Of a stretch of 64,000 nt of DNA, positions 8,426 through 17,101 are shown piece by piece. The notes under the pieces are model-generated. The model was not told where the DNA came from. It did not search any database and saw only the letters and a list, made by a program, of their open reading frames with translations. Position numbers and translations under genes: made by a program. The DNA is from JAJXZP01 sp963787185 (lineage in GTDB: Bacteria; Spirochaetota; Spirochaetia; Treponematales; Rectinemataceae), in the NCBI GenBank assembly GCA_963787185.1, contig CAWBCC010000014.1:868001-932000 (forward strand), given 5' to 3'. Every line of letters starts with the position of its first letter. Within the stretch, counting starts at the first letter, position 1.

Positions 8426-11302
8426 TCAAACCAAGCTCATGTTTGAGTCCACACCGTTGGTCACGCTGAACCCTATCCTGAACAGCGTCTCGATCTCTTC
8501 ATGTGCCTTGAGCCGGTTCTCGATCGAGCCGATGATCCCGTCCCGCTTTGCGTCTATCTCGTCCTGGGCGTCGAAGAGGCGGCGGCGTAGACTCGAGCGC
8601 TCCTTTTCGAGGGCTTTGTACTCCCGTTCACGAGAAAGCTTGTCGTCCAGGCTCGCGGCGAAAGCCTTGGCCTTCTTGAGCTGCCGTATTTTCGCATCGA
8701 GTTCCTTTATTTGCAGATCCAGGCCAGCCTTCAAGTCGTCGGCCCAGGAGTCGAGCTTGTCGATCTCCTGCTCGAGCCACTGCCTCGCCTTGGTCTGGCC
8801 CGCAGCCATAGCCTCCTGTCGCAGCCGCTCCGCCTGGAGGTCGAGCTCCAGAGGGAAGGCGGGAAGAGGCCCAGGAACGACGACAGCTGCGGCCCGGAAA
8901 AGTTTCATCGCCGATTCGCTCTCCACTATGCTGCCGTCCTCCAGGATGCAGGCGAGAAGGAGAACTTCGTCGAGGGTCTCTTCGCTCGCGATCCGCAGGA
9001 GCGAGGCTGTGAGAAAACCGCGCTTCCCGGCCAGGGAACTGACGACGCCGATGTGGTCCGTTCCGTCATATTGGAATTCGAGGAGGGCCTCCGGCGTGCA
9101 AAGCCCGCGCGCGCTCATCAGCATCTGCTGGGCGAGGGGAAGCCCAGGACGATACAGATGGTCGATGCCCGGCTGGGCGGCATCGAACCCGTAGCGACAA
9201 CCTTGGTACTCGAAGGTCCAGGTCGGATCGTCGAAGCGCGCGAGGCTCCCCAGAAGATGCTTCGTGAGATAATAGAGGCTCTTCTCGTGGACGCTTCTCA
9301 GGCTGCGGGCCTCCTCCTCGCGCAAGCGGAGGCGGTTGCGAACCTCGTCGTCGAAGTTCTCCATGAGCTTTCGCTTCGTGTCGCCCATTTTCTCATCGAT
9401 CATGGAGGAGAATTCCGCCTGGAGCTCGTTGAAGGCTCGTTCGATGGAAGCCGTATCGCGGCAGGTCTGATAGATTTCTAAAACCTTACGTTCGAAGTCG
9501 AGCCCGGAGCCGATGGTCCCGAGTATCTCGTCGCTGGCCCCGAAGACACCGTCGAAGAGCCTGAACTTATCGGCGAGCAATTCGTAAACGCGCTGGTCGG
9601 CATGATTGCGGGTGTTGAGGAAGTTGATCACGACCACGTCGAATCTCTGCCCGTAGCGATGGCATCGGCCTATCCGCTGCTCGATGCGCTGGGGATTCCA
9701 GGGCAAGTCATAATTTATGACGAGAGAGCAGAATTGAAGGTTGACTCCCTCGGCCGCCGCCTCGGTGGCGATCATGATCTTGGCCTGGGTCCGAAAGCGG
9801 TCCACGAGGGCCGCGCGCATGTCCGCGCTGGGGCTGCCGCTTATGCGGTCGCTCCCCTTGTGCTCTTCGAGCCACTCGCGGTACATGGCCTTCGATTCCG
9901 GATCGGTGTTCGTGCCGTTGAAGAGAACCACCGAGTCTCTGTGGGGGGTCTCCGCGAGGATGCCGAGGAGGTATGCCTGGGTCTTCCTGCTTTCCGTGAA
10001 GATGATGGCTTTTTGCTCCGCGCCGAGGCGATCGAGCTCGGCGAAGCCTTTATCCAGAGCGGACAGCAGCTTCAGGCCCTTCGCGTTGTCCCGTATGGCT
10101 CGGGCCCGATCTCGGAAATCCTTGAGTTCCTCGATCTCCCTTTCCAGCCTGACCGGATCGGGTGCGGCTTCGGGACTCGCGTCCGCCCACTCCTCGATAT
10201 CCTCATCGAGGCCGTCGACATCCTCGGCCAGCTCTTCCGCCTTCATGCTGAGCTTCAAGTCCTCGAGCCGCGCGATCGTGGTGTCGAAGGCGCCCGCTAT
10301 GGCGTAGGTGGACGAGGCGAGGAGCTTGCGCAGGATCAGGGTGATGAGCTGCCGCTGCCCCGTGGGCAGGGCGAAGAGATCCGGACGCTGGAGCCAAGCG
10401 GAGACCGCGTCGTAGAGCTCCTGCTCGTCTTCGCCGGGCTCGAAGGCCTGGGTGAAGCAGATACGCCTGGTGTATCGAATGTACTCGGCCACCTGACGGC
10501 GGAGGGTCCGGTGACAGAAGGGCTCGATCCGGGAGCGGAGTGCCTCGAATTTGCCTTCGTCGGCGAGGCGCAGATACTGCAGCCTGAACGAGGCTTCGTC
10601 GCCGAAGGCATGGTTGTCGATGAAGGAGAGGAGGCCGAAGAGCTCCATCATGTTGTTCTGGAGCGGAGTCGCCGTGAGAAGGATCTTGCGCCTCCCGAGA
10701 AGCGCGAGCCGGAGCGCCTGGCCAGTGACATTGTCCTTCCGCCACGAATTCCTGACTCGGTGCGCCTCGTCGATGACCACAAGGTCCCAGCCGATCCGGC
10801 GAATGAGCTCCGCCTTCGCAGCCGCGAACTGATAGCTCGCTATAAGGATGAGCCCGGGCTGGTCGAAGGGATTGCCGTTACCCTCACGAACGCACTGTTC
10901 GAAGCTTCGCCTTTCCAGGATGAGGGCAGGAAGATAGAATTTCTCCGCGAGCTCTGCGAGCCACTGCTTCCGGAGGCTCGCCGGCAGGACGAGGAGGATG
11001 CTCCGTTTATTCTCCGCCCACTTCTGCGCGATGACGATGCCGGCCTCGATGGTCTTGCCGAGGCCCACCTCGTCCGCGAGGAGGATTCCCCGCGACAAGG
11101 GGGAGCTGAGGGCAGCCAACGCGGCGTCTATCTGGTGGGGATTCAGGTCGATTTGGGCTCCCATGATGCTGCCGGCCAGGGTCTCGTAGGTCGGGATCGA
11201 GGTCTGTCGGGTCAGGCTCCAGGCCCAGATGCGCGCATGGTAATCCGTAGTCATAAAGGAAGAATCTTCGGCCACAATCTGTGGTGCAGCTGTTTCCTTC
11301 AT
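8426..11302 (-). CDS. SNF2-family DEAD/DEAH helicase-like ATPase
   Basis: This is a 958-residue Swi2/Snf2 protein. Motif I is DEVGLGKTIEAG (GLGKT at 80-84), motif II is VIDEAH at 176-181, and motif III is LLTATPLQNN. In the C-terminal RecA lobe the family motifs read ATEAAAEGVNLQ and RIEQRIGRCHRYGQ. A long coiled coil of about 120 residues lies near the C-terminus. Such cytoplasmic SNF2 proteins translocate on double-stranded DNA and are common in defence islands, including DISARM (DrmD) and restriction-modification-linked sets. No DISARM methylase or DUF1998 partner is present here, so that system is not claimed. It is transcribed toward higBA and ietAS and away from the DUF6932 pair, whose start is 259 bases off. 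Confidence 0.85.
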   Translation of the reverse strand: MKETAAPQIVAEDSSFMTTDYHARIWAWSLTRQTSIPTYETLAGSIMGAQIDLNPHQIDAALAALSSPLSRGILLADEVGLGKTIEAGIVIAQKWAENKRSILLVLPASLRKQWLAELAEKFYLPALILERRSFEQCVREGNGNPFDQPGLILIASYQFAAAKAELIRRIGWDLVVIDEAHRVRNSWRKDNVTGQALRLALLGRRKILLTATPLQNNMMELFGLLSFIDNHAFGDEASFRLQYLRLADEGKFEALRSRIEPFCHRTLRRQVAEYIRYTRRICFTQAFEPGEDEQELYDAVSAWLQRPDLFALPTGQRQLITLILRKLLASSTYAIAGAFDTTIARLEDLKLSMKAEELAEDVDGLDEDIEEWADASPEAAPDPVRLEREIEELKDFRDRARAIRDNAKGLKLLSALDKGFAELDRLGAEQKAIIFTESRKTQAYLLGILAETPHRDSVVLFNGTNTDPESKAMYREWLEEHKGSDRISGSPSADMRAALVDRFRTQAKIMIATEAAAEGVNLQFCSLVINYDLPWNPQRIEQRIGRCHRYGQRFDVVVINFLNTRNHADQRVYELLADKFRLFDGVFGASDEILGTIGSGLDFERKVLEIYQTCRDTASIERAFNELQAEFSSMIDEKMGDTKRKLMENFDDEVRNRLRLREEEARSLRSVHEKSLYYLTKHLLGSLARFDDPTWTFEYQGCRYGFDAAQPGIDHLYRPGLPLAQQMLMSARGLCTPEALLEFQYDGTDHIGVVSSLAGKRGFLTASLLRIASEETLDEVLLLACILEDGSIVESESAMKLFRAAAVVVPGPLPAFPLELDLQAERLRQEAMAAGQTKARQWLEQEIDKLDSWADDLKAGLDLQIKELDAKIRQLKKAKAFAASLDDKLSREREYKALEKERSSLRRRLFDAQDEIDAKRDGIIGSIENRLKAHEEIETLFRIGFSVTNGVDSNMSLV

Positions 11303-11321
11303 CTTGCGTCCGTATGAAAGC

Positions 11322-11351
11322 AGTATGAATCGACTTCTAAGATTGGCTCAA
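11322..11351 (-). promoter_or_regulatory. Candidate promoter of the SNF2 gene
   Basis: On the minus strand TTGAGC (11346-11351) and CATACT (11322-11327) are 18 bases apart, ending 20 bases before the ATG. The fit to a sigma-70 promoter is moderate. The rest of the 258-base divergent gap (11303-11560) shows no other clear element. Confidence 0.3.
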
Positions 11352-11560
11352 TCCCGAGTTTCATTTCAGGGGTCTACATATCGACATCATACCGCCTTGA
11401 AGGCAATCGAGAAAGGCGCTCTTTGGAGGATATGGTTAGGTCGACTTCGTCACATCAGCGACGAATTACGGATAAGCCAAAATGGGCCGGGTCGGCTTCC
11501 CGATTGAATTGGAATGATCGTTTGAAGCGCCGGACCTAAAAATGGTGTATTATTAGTATC

Positions 11561-12142
11561 GTGATACCCTCTGTGACATTGTCAGGAGTATTGCCTCCAT
11601 TCACGGGCTCGAGTCCCGCCGCTCGCTCTTCGGTCTCTCCCTACCTTGCTTCGGCTCGCGATTTCGTCTCCCACTACTGCTCGAGTCCGGAGCGGGCTTC
11701 GCTTCTCGCCGGCCTTTTCGAGTACCGGCGGGAACTCCGAGCTGCGGGTATAGTCGAGGGCTTCCAGTGGATAGATGGCAGCTTCATCGAGAATGTGGAG
11801 AAATTTCGTGGCCGTCCTCCCGCAGATATCGACATCGTCACCTTCGGCGGGCGACCCGTGGGGTACACGGAGAAGGATGCCTGGGCCGAGTGGTGTGCGG
11901 CTCATTTTGCCGTATGCCTGGACACGGACACGATAAAGGGTAGGTACCATTGCCACTCGTTTTTCATCGACCTCGGCAAGGCCCCGGGTTTTCTTGTGAG
12001 GGACACGAGCTACTGGTACGGTCTTTTTTCCCATCAGCGAGAAACCGCCGTATGGAAGGGCATGATCGAGCTGCCCCTCGCTTCCGACGACACGGCCGCC
12101 GTGAAGATTCTCGAAGGAGTTCTCAATGGTCAAACGGCTTGA
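11561..12142 (+). CDS. DUF6932-like (nucleotidyltransferase-type) protein
   Basis: The 193-residue product carries FQWIDGSFIEN followed by RPPADIDIVTFGG. This G-S-F plus D-I-D pattern resembles the DUF6932 family and the active-site layout of minimal nucleotidyltransferases (GS...DxD). The gene starts with GTG at 11561. No ribosome site is visible and a TATTAT box ends 7 bases upstream, so it may be leaderless. It overlaps the next gene by 17 bases, which implies translational coupling. DUF6932 genes recur in defence islands; by analogy with MNT/AbiE-type enzymes this could modify a partner protein or RNA, but that is inference. The biochemical role is unknown. Confidence 0.7.
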   Translation: MIPSVTLSGVLPPFTGSSPAARSSVSPYLASARDFVSHYCSSPERASLLAGLFEYRRELRAAGIVEGFQWIDGSFIENVEKFRGRPPADIDIVTFGGRPVGYTEKDAWAEWCAAHFAVCLDTDTIKGRYHCHSFFIDLGKAPGFLVRDTSYWYGLFSHQRETAVWKGMIELPLASDDTAAVKILEGVLNGQTA

Positions 12143-13067
12143 GCTAGAGGCCCTCGAGGCCGATCTCGCGGCCGTCGAGGAACTGCTTTCGGACCGGACC
12201 GAAGCCGACGATCCTTCCGGCTGGGTGCAATACTCCCGGCGAAAGCTGGAGATAGAGAGAGAGATCGAAGCTTTCGGCGCCAGGCCGAGCTCTGCTGCGG
12301 AAGTTGCCCTTTTCTTCGGTGGGCGCCCCGTATTTGGAAGTCGTGCCATCTCCTCGGATTTTTCATCGCGGGCTTTGACCGCTTTCCAGAATCTTGTTTC
12401 AAAGCGATATGCGGCTCCCGAACAAGGCGGTCTCGCCTCTCGCGGCAGGATACCGCAGAAGGATCGTTCGACTCTCATGATCAGCGACATCGTGCGAGGC
12501 TCGTTCGGCTTTGTCCTGTCTGAGATGAATCAGGACCAGGAGCTCGTCGACTCGAAGCTCAAGGGAACCGTCGACGAGATTTCGGCCATCCTATTTCGTC
12601 TCTGTGCGGAAGACGAGGCCACCCTCGATGTCGCCCTGGACGAGCTCGATAGCCGAATACTCGCCGAGATAAGGCTGTTTTTCCAAATTCTGTCGGACGG
12701 CGGAGCGACGCTCCGCATCGTAGAAGACGACAAGGAATACCTATTCCCCGACGAGGCCCTCCGGCGAGGCCGCGAGCGCGTCGAAAAAATGGATATAACC
12801 GAAGACGAGAATGTCGAGATCGCCGGCTTTTTCTATCTCTTGCCGGCGTCCCAGAGGTTCGAGCTGCTTCCTGTCGATAAAACGCTCGACGTCGTGCGCG
12901 GCGCGATCGGCGAAGAAGCATATGCGCGCATGATCGGAATCGGCGGCTTAGTCAATCGCGAGTATATCGGGAATACCGTCCATGCCCGCTTGAGTCGCCG
13001 CATCATCAAGGAACATGGAGAAATCCTGCACACCGCCTATACGCTGATCGATATTGCCCGAGAATGA
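12126..13067 (+). CDS. Uncharacterised partner of the DUF6932 protein
   Basis: This 313-residue protein is not assigned to a named family. The first ~50 residues are a charged coiled coil (LELEALEADLAAVEELL). Next comes a motif around residue 60, ALFFGGRPVFGSRAIS, followed by FSSRALTAFQNLVSKRYA. The rest is mixed helical/strand with many acidic residues, and there is no signal peptide or membrane segment. It starts with ATG 12126 inside the end of the DUF6932 gene, with a good GAAGGAG ribosome site. From memory, similar proteins with the FFGGRPV-GS motif follow DUF6932 genes elsewhere, so the two probably form a fixed module. The tight overlap supports a complex or a toxin-antitoxin-like relation, which is untested. 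Confidence 0.7.
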   Translation: MVKRLELEALEADLAAVEELLSDRTEADDPSGWVQYSRRKLEIEREIEAFGARPSSAAEVALFFGGRPVFGSRAISSDFSSRALTAFQNLVSKRYAAPEQGGLASRGRIPQKDRSTLMISDIVRGSFGFVLSEMNQDQELVDSKLKGTVDEISAILFRLCAEDEATLDVALDELDSRILAEIRLFFQILSDGGATLRIVEDDKEYLFPDEALRRGRERVEKMDITEDENVEIAGFFYLLPASQRFELLPVDKTLDVVRGAIGEEAYARMIGIGGLVNREYIGNTVHARLSRRIIKEHGEILHTAYTLIDIARE

Positions 13068-13128
13068 CTACCTCGCACTCCGATGCTACCCTTTCCAGCC
13101 GACCGGCCCGATTCATCTGCCTTCCGCC

Positions 13129-13665
13129 TCAGAGATCGAGGTCCAGCACCGAGAGCTCCGCACCGCCGCCGTCCCGGTCCAAGGTTCCCTTGCATTGGTG
13201 GCAGTAGTATATGGTCTTGAGGTATTTCTTTTCGATGAGGGGCGGAAGGATATCGGATAGGCTCTCGGCCTCGGGGTGGAGCTCGTTGAAGAAGCGATAA
13301 AGTCCTTTCGCGCCCTTCTTTGCGTTGCAGGACTTGCAGGCCCATATCTGGTTGTGGATGCCCTGTATGCGGTCGCAGGAGGGGCAGCGCTCGTTGACGG
13401 CGAGGGACTTCGGTACGATGTGCTCCCATTGCAGGTCTCGGTCGCTTCTGCAGTAGACGCATTTCTTTTCCGCCTCGACGAGCTGCTTGTCCTCGCGCAG
13501 GATCTCGGACCATTTTTTCTCGTCGTCCCGGAGCTGCCCGAAGGTCTTCTTTATGAAGCCGTAGGATTCCTTTTTCGCGTTCGGTCCCAGAGCGCTTTTC
13601 GCGATGATCTTGGCGTACTGGTAATAAATCAGATCCCTGATAGTCTTGACCTCTCTGTCGGGCAT
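13129..13665 (-). CDS. HNH family endonuclease
   Basis: This 178-residue protein has an HNH core: CVYC, then WEHIVPKSL (the catalytic His region), then CPSCDRIQG, and finally NQIWACKSCNAKKGAKG. The CxxC pairs suggest zinc sites. A further CHQC lies near the C-terminus. The start at 13665 is chosen because GGGAG lies 8 bases upstream; a longer open frame to 13815 has no better site. It is convergent with the DUF6932 pair (61-base gap) and is the last gene before the palindromic border element. HNH proteins of this size are found as solitary nucleases in defence islands; no partner on the same strand is seen. Confidence 0.8.
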   Translation of the reverse strand: MPDREVKTIRDLIYYQYAKIIAKSALGPNAKKESYGFIKKTFGQLRDDEKKWSEILREDKQLVEAEKKCVYCRSDRDLQWEHIVPKSLAVNERCPSCDRIQGIHNQIWACKSCNAKKGAKGLYRFFNELHPEAESLSDILPPLIEKKYLKTIYYCHQCKGTLDRDGGGAELSVLDLDL

Positions 13666-13945
13666 GATCGAGTCTCCCTTCGTCGAATTGCGTACAAGCA
13701 TTTTACATTGACTGAATAAGCAGCGACACAAGAATCGCACGTGCCCGCATGCGTCGCTTAGCTCCGCTTGCGTAGAGGAATGGATTGTAATGGGTGCTAT
13801 CGTGCCCGACCGCATCGGAGCGACGACCTCTTCGCGCGATAGCCAGGCCCGCGCCAGCGAGCACTACAATCCCTTCCCCTCGGCTCCGCTCAGAATGCGC
13901 GAGGACTACTCGCGGAGAGCCCGACGGTGGGCGACTAATGTGCGC

Positions 13946-14117
13946 GAATGCCTACCCGCGATCTGAAGGTGAAGCGCGGGACGCCGATAAAATAGGGGTC
14001 GAACGTTTCCGCAGGAGAGGAGGCCCGGAGGGCTCCTCTCCGAGGACCGAGCGAGACCCCTGTTTTATCGAAGCTGGGACCCGCGCATTTACTTCGATAT
14101 CGCGGGTAGGCATTCAC
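13946..14117. repeat. 170-base palindromic element (MITE-like) at island border
   Basis: The element lies in the 520-base non-coding stretch 13666-14185. The left arm (about 13946-14000) and right arm (about 14055-14115) are imperfect inverted repeats. Matching blocks are AATGCCTACCCGCGAT with its complement, GCGCGGG with its complement, and GATAAAAYAGGGGTC with its complement. The centre holds an independent hairpin: GGAGAGGAGGCCC at 14014 and GGGCTCCTCTCC ending at 14041. The whole can fold as one long cruciform or RNA hairpin. It carries no gene. A miniature transposable element or a large structured RNA are both possible. It separates the island from ettA. The remaining bases of this gap show nothing else I can support. 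Confidence 0.75.
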
Positions 14118-14185
14118 CTGCGTAAGCCGCCCGCCGGCGCGCCCGTCCCTACACCACCGCGCGCCTTTCCTGCTATAGTCGAAGC

Positions 14186-15868
14186 ATGGCGACAACCTAC
14201 GACGACAAGAAGATCATCTATACGATGGACCGCGTCACCAAGCGGTACGGCACGAAGGTCATCCTCAAGGACATCAGGCTCTCGTACTATTACGGCGCGA
14301 AGATCGGCGTCATCGGCCTCAACGGCTCGGGCAAGTCCAGCCTGTTGCGCATCCTCGCGGGGCAGGATACGGAGATTCTCGGCGAGACTTCGGTTGCGCC
14401 GGGCTACACGATCGGCTTCCTCGAGCAGGAACCGCAGATGGAGGCGGGCAAGACGGTCAAGCAGATAGTGAGCGAGGGAGTGCAGGAGATCGTCGACATG
14501 CTCGCCGAGTTCGAGGCGATCGGCGAGGCGTACGGCGATCCCGACGCGGACTTCGACAAGCTGGCGGCCAAGCAGGCGAGGCTGCAGGAGAAGCTGGACT
14601 CGTGCGACGGCTGGAACCTGGACGCGCGGCTCGACCTGGCGATGGACGCGCTGCGCTGCCCGCCCGCAGATAAGGTAGTGGACGTGCTGTCGGGAGGCGA
14701 GAGGCGCCGCGTGGCTCTCTGCAGGCTCCTCTTGAAGAAGCCGGACATTCTGCTGCTCGACGAACCGACGAACCACCTCGACGCGGAGACGGTCGCTTGG
14801 CTCGAGCGCCACCTTCGCGAGTACGAGGGCACGGTCATCGCGGTCACGCACGACCGCTACTTCCTCGACAACGTGGCGGGCTGGATACTCGAGCTCGACC
14901 GGGGCGAGGGCATTCCCTGGAAGGGCAACTACTCGTCGTGGCTCGATCAGAAGTCGAGGCAGCTCGAGATCGAGGAGAAGGGCGAGTCGGCCCGCGCGAA
15001 GACTCTCGAGCGCGAGCTCGAGTGGATCGGCATGAGCGCGAAGGGGCGGCACGCGAAGTCGAAGGCGCGCATCGAACGCTACGAGAAGCTCCTCGCCGAG
15101 GACGGTAGGGAGAAGCTCCGGGGGACCAGGATCGTCTTCCCGGCCGGCCCGCGATTGGGCAACGTGGTGATCGAGGCGAAGGGCCTCGCCAAGGGCTACG
15201 ACGGGAAGCTGCTGTACGAGAATCTCTCCTTCGAGGTGCCGCCGGGAGCGGTCGTGGGGCTCATCGGGCCTAACGGCGCGGGCAAGACCACCCTGCTGCG
15301 GATGATAACGGGACAGGAGAAGCCCGACTCCGGGACGCTGCGCCTCGGCGACACCGTCAAGCTCGCCTACGCGGACCAGATGCGCAGCTCTCTCGATCCG
15401 GAGAAGACGGTGTGGGAGCAGCTCTCGGGCGGCCTCGACATCATCAAGCTGGGGAAGCGGGAGGTCAACTCCAGAGCCTACTGCACTTGGTTCAACTTCT
15501 CGGGCACGGACCAGTCCAAGAAGGTGGGCGTGCTTTCGGGCGGGGAGCGAAACAGGCTCAACATGGCGATGATGGTGCAGGACTGCGCCAACGTCCTGCT
15601 TCTCGACGAGCCGACGAACGACCTCGACGTGAACACCATGCGCGCCCTCGAGGAGGCGCTCGACGACTTCGCGGGGGCGGCCCTCGTCGTGAGTCACGAC
15701 CGCTGGTTCCTGGACCGGGTCTGCACGCATATCCTCGCCTTCGAGGGCAACAGCGAGACGATCTGGTACGACGGCAACTTCACCGAGTACATGGAATGGC
15801 GCCGCTCCCAGCTCGGCGCCGAGGCGGACAGACCCCATAGAATCGCGTATAGAAAACTTGAAAGGTAG
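14186..15868 (+). CDS. ettA: Energy-dependent translational throttle ABC-F protein EttA
   Basis: This 560-residue ABC-F ATPase has two nucleotide-binding domains: Walker A GLNGSGKSS at 44-52 and GPNGAGKTT near 361. Each has an LSGGE signature and a Walker B followed by EPTN. The linker between them carries the long charged P-site tRNA-interacting arm. Length, the LDRGEGIPWKGNYSSW stretch and the end ...NFTEYMEWRR match EttA very closely. EttA binds the ribosomal E site and gates the first elongation steps according to ATP/ADP level; it acts in the cytoplasm, not in transport. It stands alone after the palindromic element and is convergent with the GGDEF gene. Assignment is confident. Confidence 0.95.
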   Translation: MATTYDDKKIIYTMDRVTKRYGTKVILKDIRLSYYYGAKIGVIGLNGSGKSSLLRILAGQDTEILGETSVAPGYTIGFLEQEPQMEAGKTVKQIVSEGVQEIVDMLAEFEAIGEAYGDPDADFDKLAAKQARLQEKLDSCDGWNLDARLDLAMDALRCPPADKVVDVLSGGERRRVALCRLLLKKPDILLLDEPTNHLDAETVAWLERHLREYEGTVIAVTHDRYFLDNVAGWILELDRGEGIPWKGNYSSWLDQKSRQLEIEEKGESARAKTLERELEWIGMSAKGRHAKSKARIERYEKLLAEDGREKLRGTRIVFPAGPRLGNVVIEAKGLAKGYDGKLLYENLSFEVPPGAVVGLIGPNGAGKTTLLRMITGQEKPDSGTLRLGDTVKLAYADQMRSSLDPEKTVWEQLSGGLDIIKLGKREVNSRAYCTWFNFSGTDQSKKVGVLSGGERNRLNMAMMVQDCANVLLLDEPTNDLDVNTMRALEEALDDFAGAALVVSHDRWFLDRVCTHILAFEGNSETIWYDGNFTEYMEWRRSQLGAEADRPHRIAYRKLER

Positions 15869-15890
15869 CGACCGAGCGGCCGATCCGGAC

Positions 15891-17048
15891 TCAGAAACCG
15901 GCTTCCGTGATCTTTCGGAGGGCGCTAGCGCGGCCGAGCAGGCCGGGTTTGTAAAGGGTACTCCGGTTTCGGCCGCCCGATTTGGAGAGGTAGAGTGCCC
16001 GGTCGGCGCGATCGAGGCAGGCCCTGGCGCTGAGAGGGGCCGGCCCCTCGAGCTTATAACCGCCGATGCTCACCGTAACGCTGAGGATATTGCCCTGGGA
16101 TGAGATGGTCGTGGATTCGACGGCCCGTCTGATTCGTTCGGCCATCTCAAACAGCACCTTGTCGTCGCACTCTACGGCGAGGACGCAGAACTCCTCGCCC
16201 CCGAAGCGCGCGCCCATGTCCTCGGCGCGGATCGTTTTTTTTATGGCCGACGCTATCTCGATCAGAATCTCGTCGCCCGCGAGATGTCCCCAGGTATCGT
16301 TGAAGCGCTTGAAGTGATCCACGTCGAGCATGAGGATGCCCGCGCGGGAGCCGTGCCGGCTTATGCGGGTGATCTCCTGTTCCAGGCGCTGCATGAAATG
16401 ATGATGATTGTAGAGCCCCGTCTTCGAATCGGTGATGGAGCTCTCGTGATGAAGGCTGTTTTGTATGCCGATCGAAAGGAATCGCGTCATCCTGTCGACA
16501 TACATCCTTTCGGGCTCGGAATACTCCCCTCCCGCGATCTTGCGTCCGAGAAGCACGATGCCGTAGAGAACGCCCAAACCTCTCATGGGGAAGAGGACTT
16601 CGGGCTCGAAGTCGCGGAATGTCGCGCCGAGACCGTCCAATCCGATGCGCCGCTCGAGCTCGCCGTAGGCTATGGGATAGGGCGAGGCCATGAAGAAACT
16701 CTTCAACGCAGGATAGTACTCGGTCGGGAATTGGCGCCCGTCTTTTTTCAGATTGCGGTAGCTGTAATGCGAAAAGCCGCCGCCGCTCGGGGCCTCGATG
16801 ACGAACATGAAATGCGTGGGGATGAATCGTCCGAGGAGGCGGGAGATGACGAAGTCTATCATCTCCTCTATTTCGGTGAGAGAGAAAAGCGCCGCGGCAT
16901 CGTTGATCAGGGTGTCGAGCTCGCGGTTCTCCTTGCGGAGACCCGCCAGATCGTCGAGCGCTCCGGACTTCTCGAGAAGATTGAGACGCTCGAGGTAGGC
17001 CGAATCGACGTGTCGATCGTTCGGCCTCGGTGCCGTTTCCTGCTCCAC
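15891..17048 (-). CDS. Diguanylate cyclase (GGDEF) with GAF-like sensor
   Basis: This 385-residue protein has an N-terminal helical stretch, a GAF-like sensory region (about 50-200), and a C-terminal GGDEF domain. The active-site loop reads RFGGEEF and has an inhibitory I-site RAED five residues upstream. MLDVDHFKRFNDTWGHLAGD is canonical. It should make cyclic di-GMP and be product-inhibited. No transmembrane segment is apparent, so the signal is cytoplasmic. It is a single gene between ettA (convergent, 22 bases) and transketolase (same strand, 53 bases downstream of the tkt start side). The signal it senses is unknown. Confidence 0.9.
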   Translation of the reverse strand: MEQETAPRPNDRHVDSAYLERLNLLEKSGALDDLAGLRKENRELDTLINDAAALFSLTEIEEMIDFVISRLLGRFIPTHFMFVIEAPSGGGFSHYSYRNLKKDGRQFPTEYYPALKSFFMASPYPIAYGELERRIGLDGLGATFRDFEPEVLFPMRGLGVLYGIVLLGRKIAGGEYSEPERMYVDRMTRFLSIGIQNSLHHESSITDSKTGLYNHHHFMQRLEQEITRISRHGSRAGILMLDVDHFKRFNDTWGHLAGDEILIEIASAIKKTIRAEDMGARFGGEEFCVLAVECDDKVLFEMAERIRRAVESTTISSQGNILSVTVSIGGYKLEGPAPLSARACLDRADRALYLSKSGGRNRSTLYKPGLLGRASALRKITEAGF

Positions 17049-17101
17049 GCTAGTAAGTATATACTGACGAGGAGCAGTTGTCCCCTAAAAGCGCAGCACT
17101 C

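Noticed and set aside
8426..11302. DISARM system
   Set aside because: Only an SNF2 protein is present; no DrmA, DrmB or methylase gene is nearby.
9602..11317. 571-codon open frame antisense to the SNF2 gene
   Set aside because: It reads no known domain and mirrors the GC-rich SNF2 gene; it is a shadow.
13666..13815. Longer N-terminus of the HNH protein
   Set aside because: The extra part has no ribosome site and odd composition, while ATG 13665 has GGGAG at the right distance.
13946..14117. Retron ncRNA
   Set aside because: It has long inverted repeats, but no reverse transcriptase is in the window and the arms do not show the expected layout.
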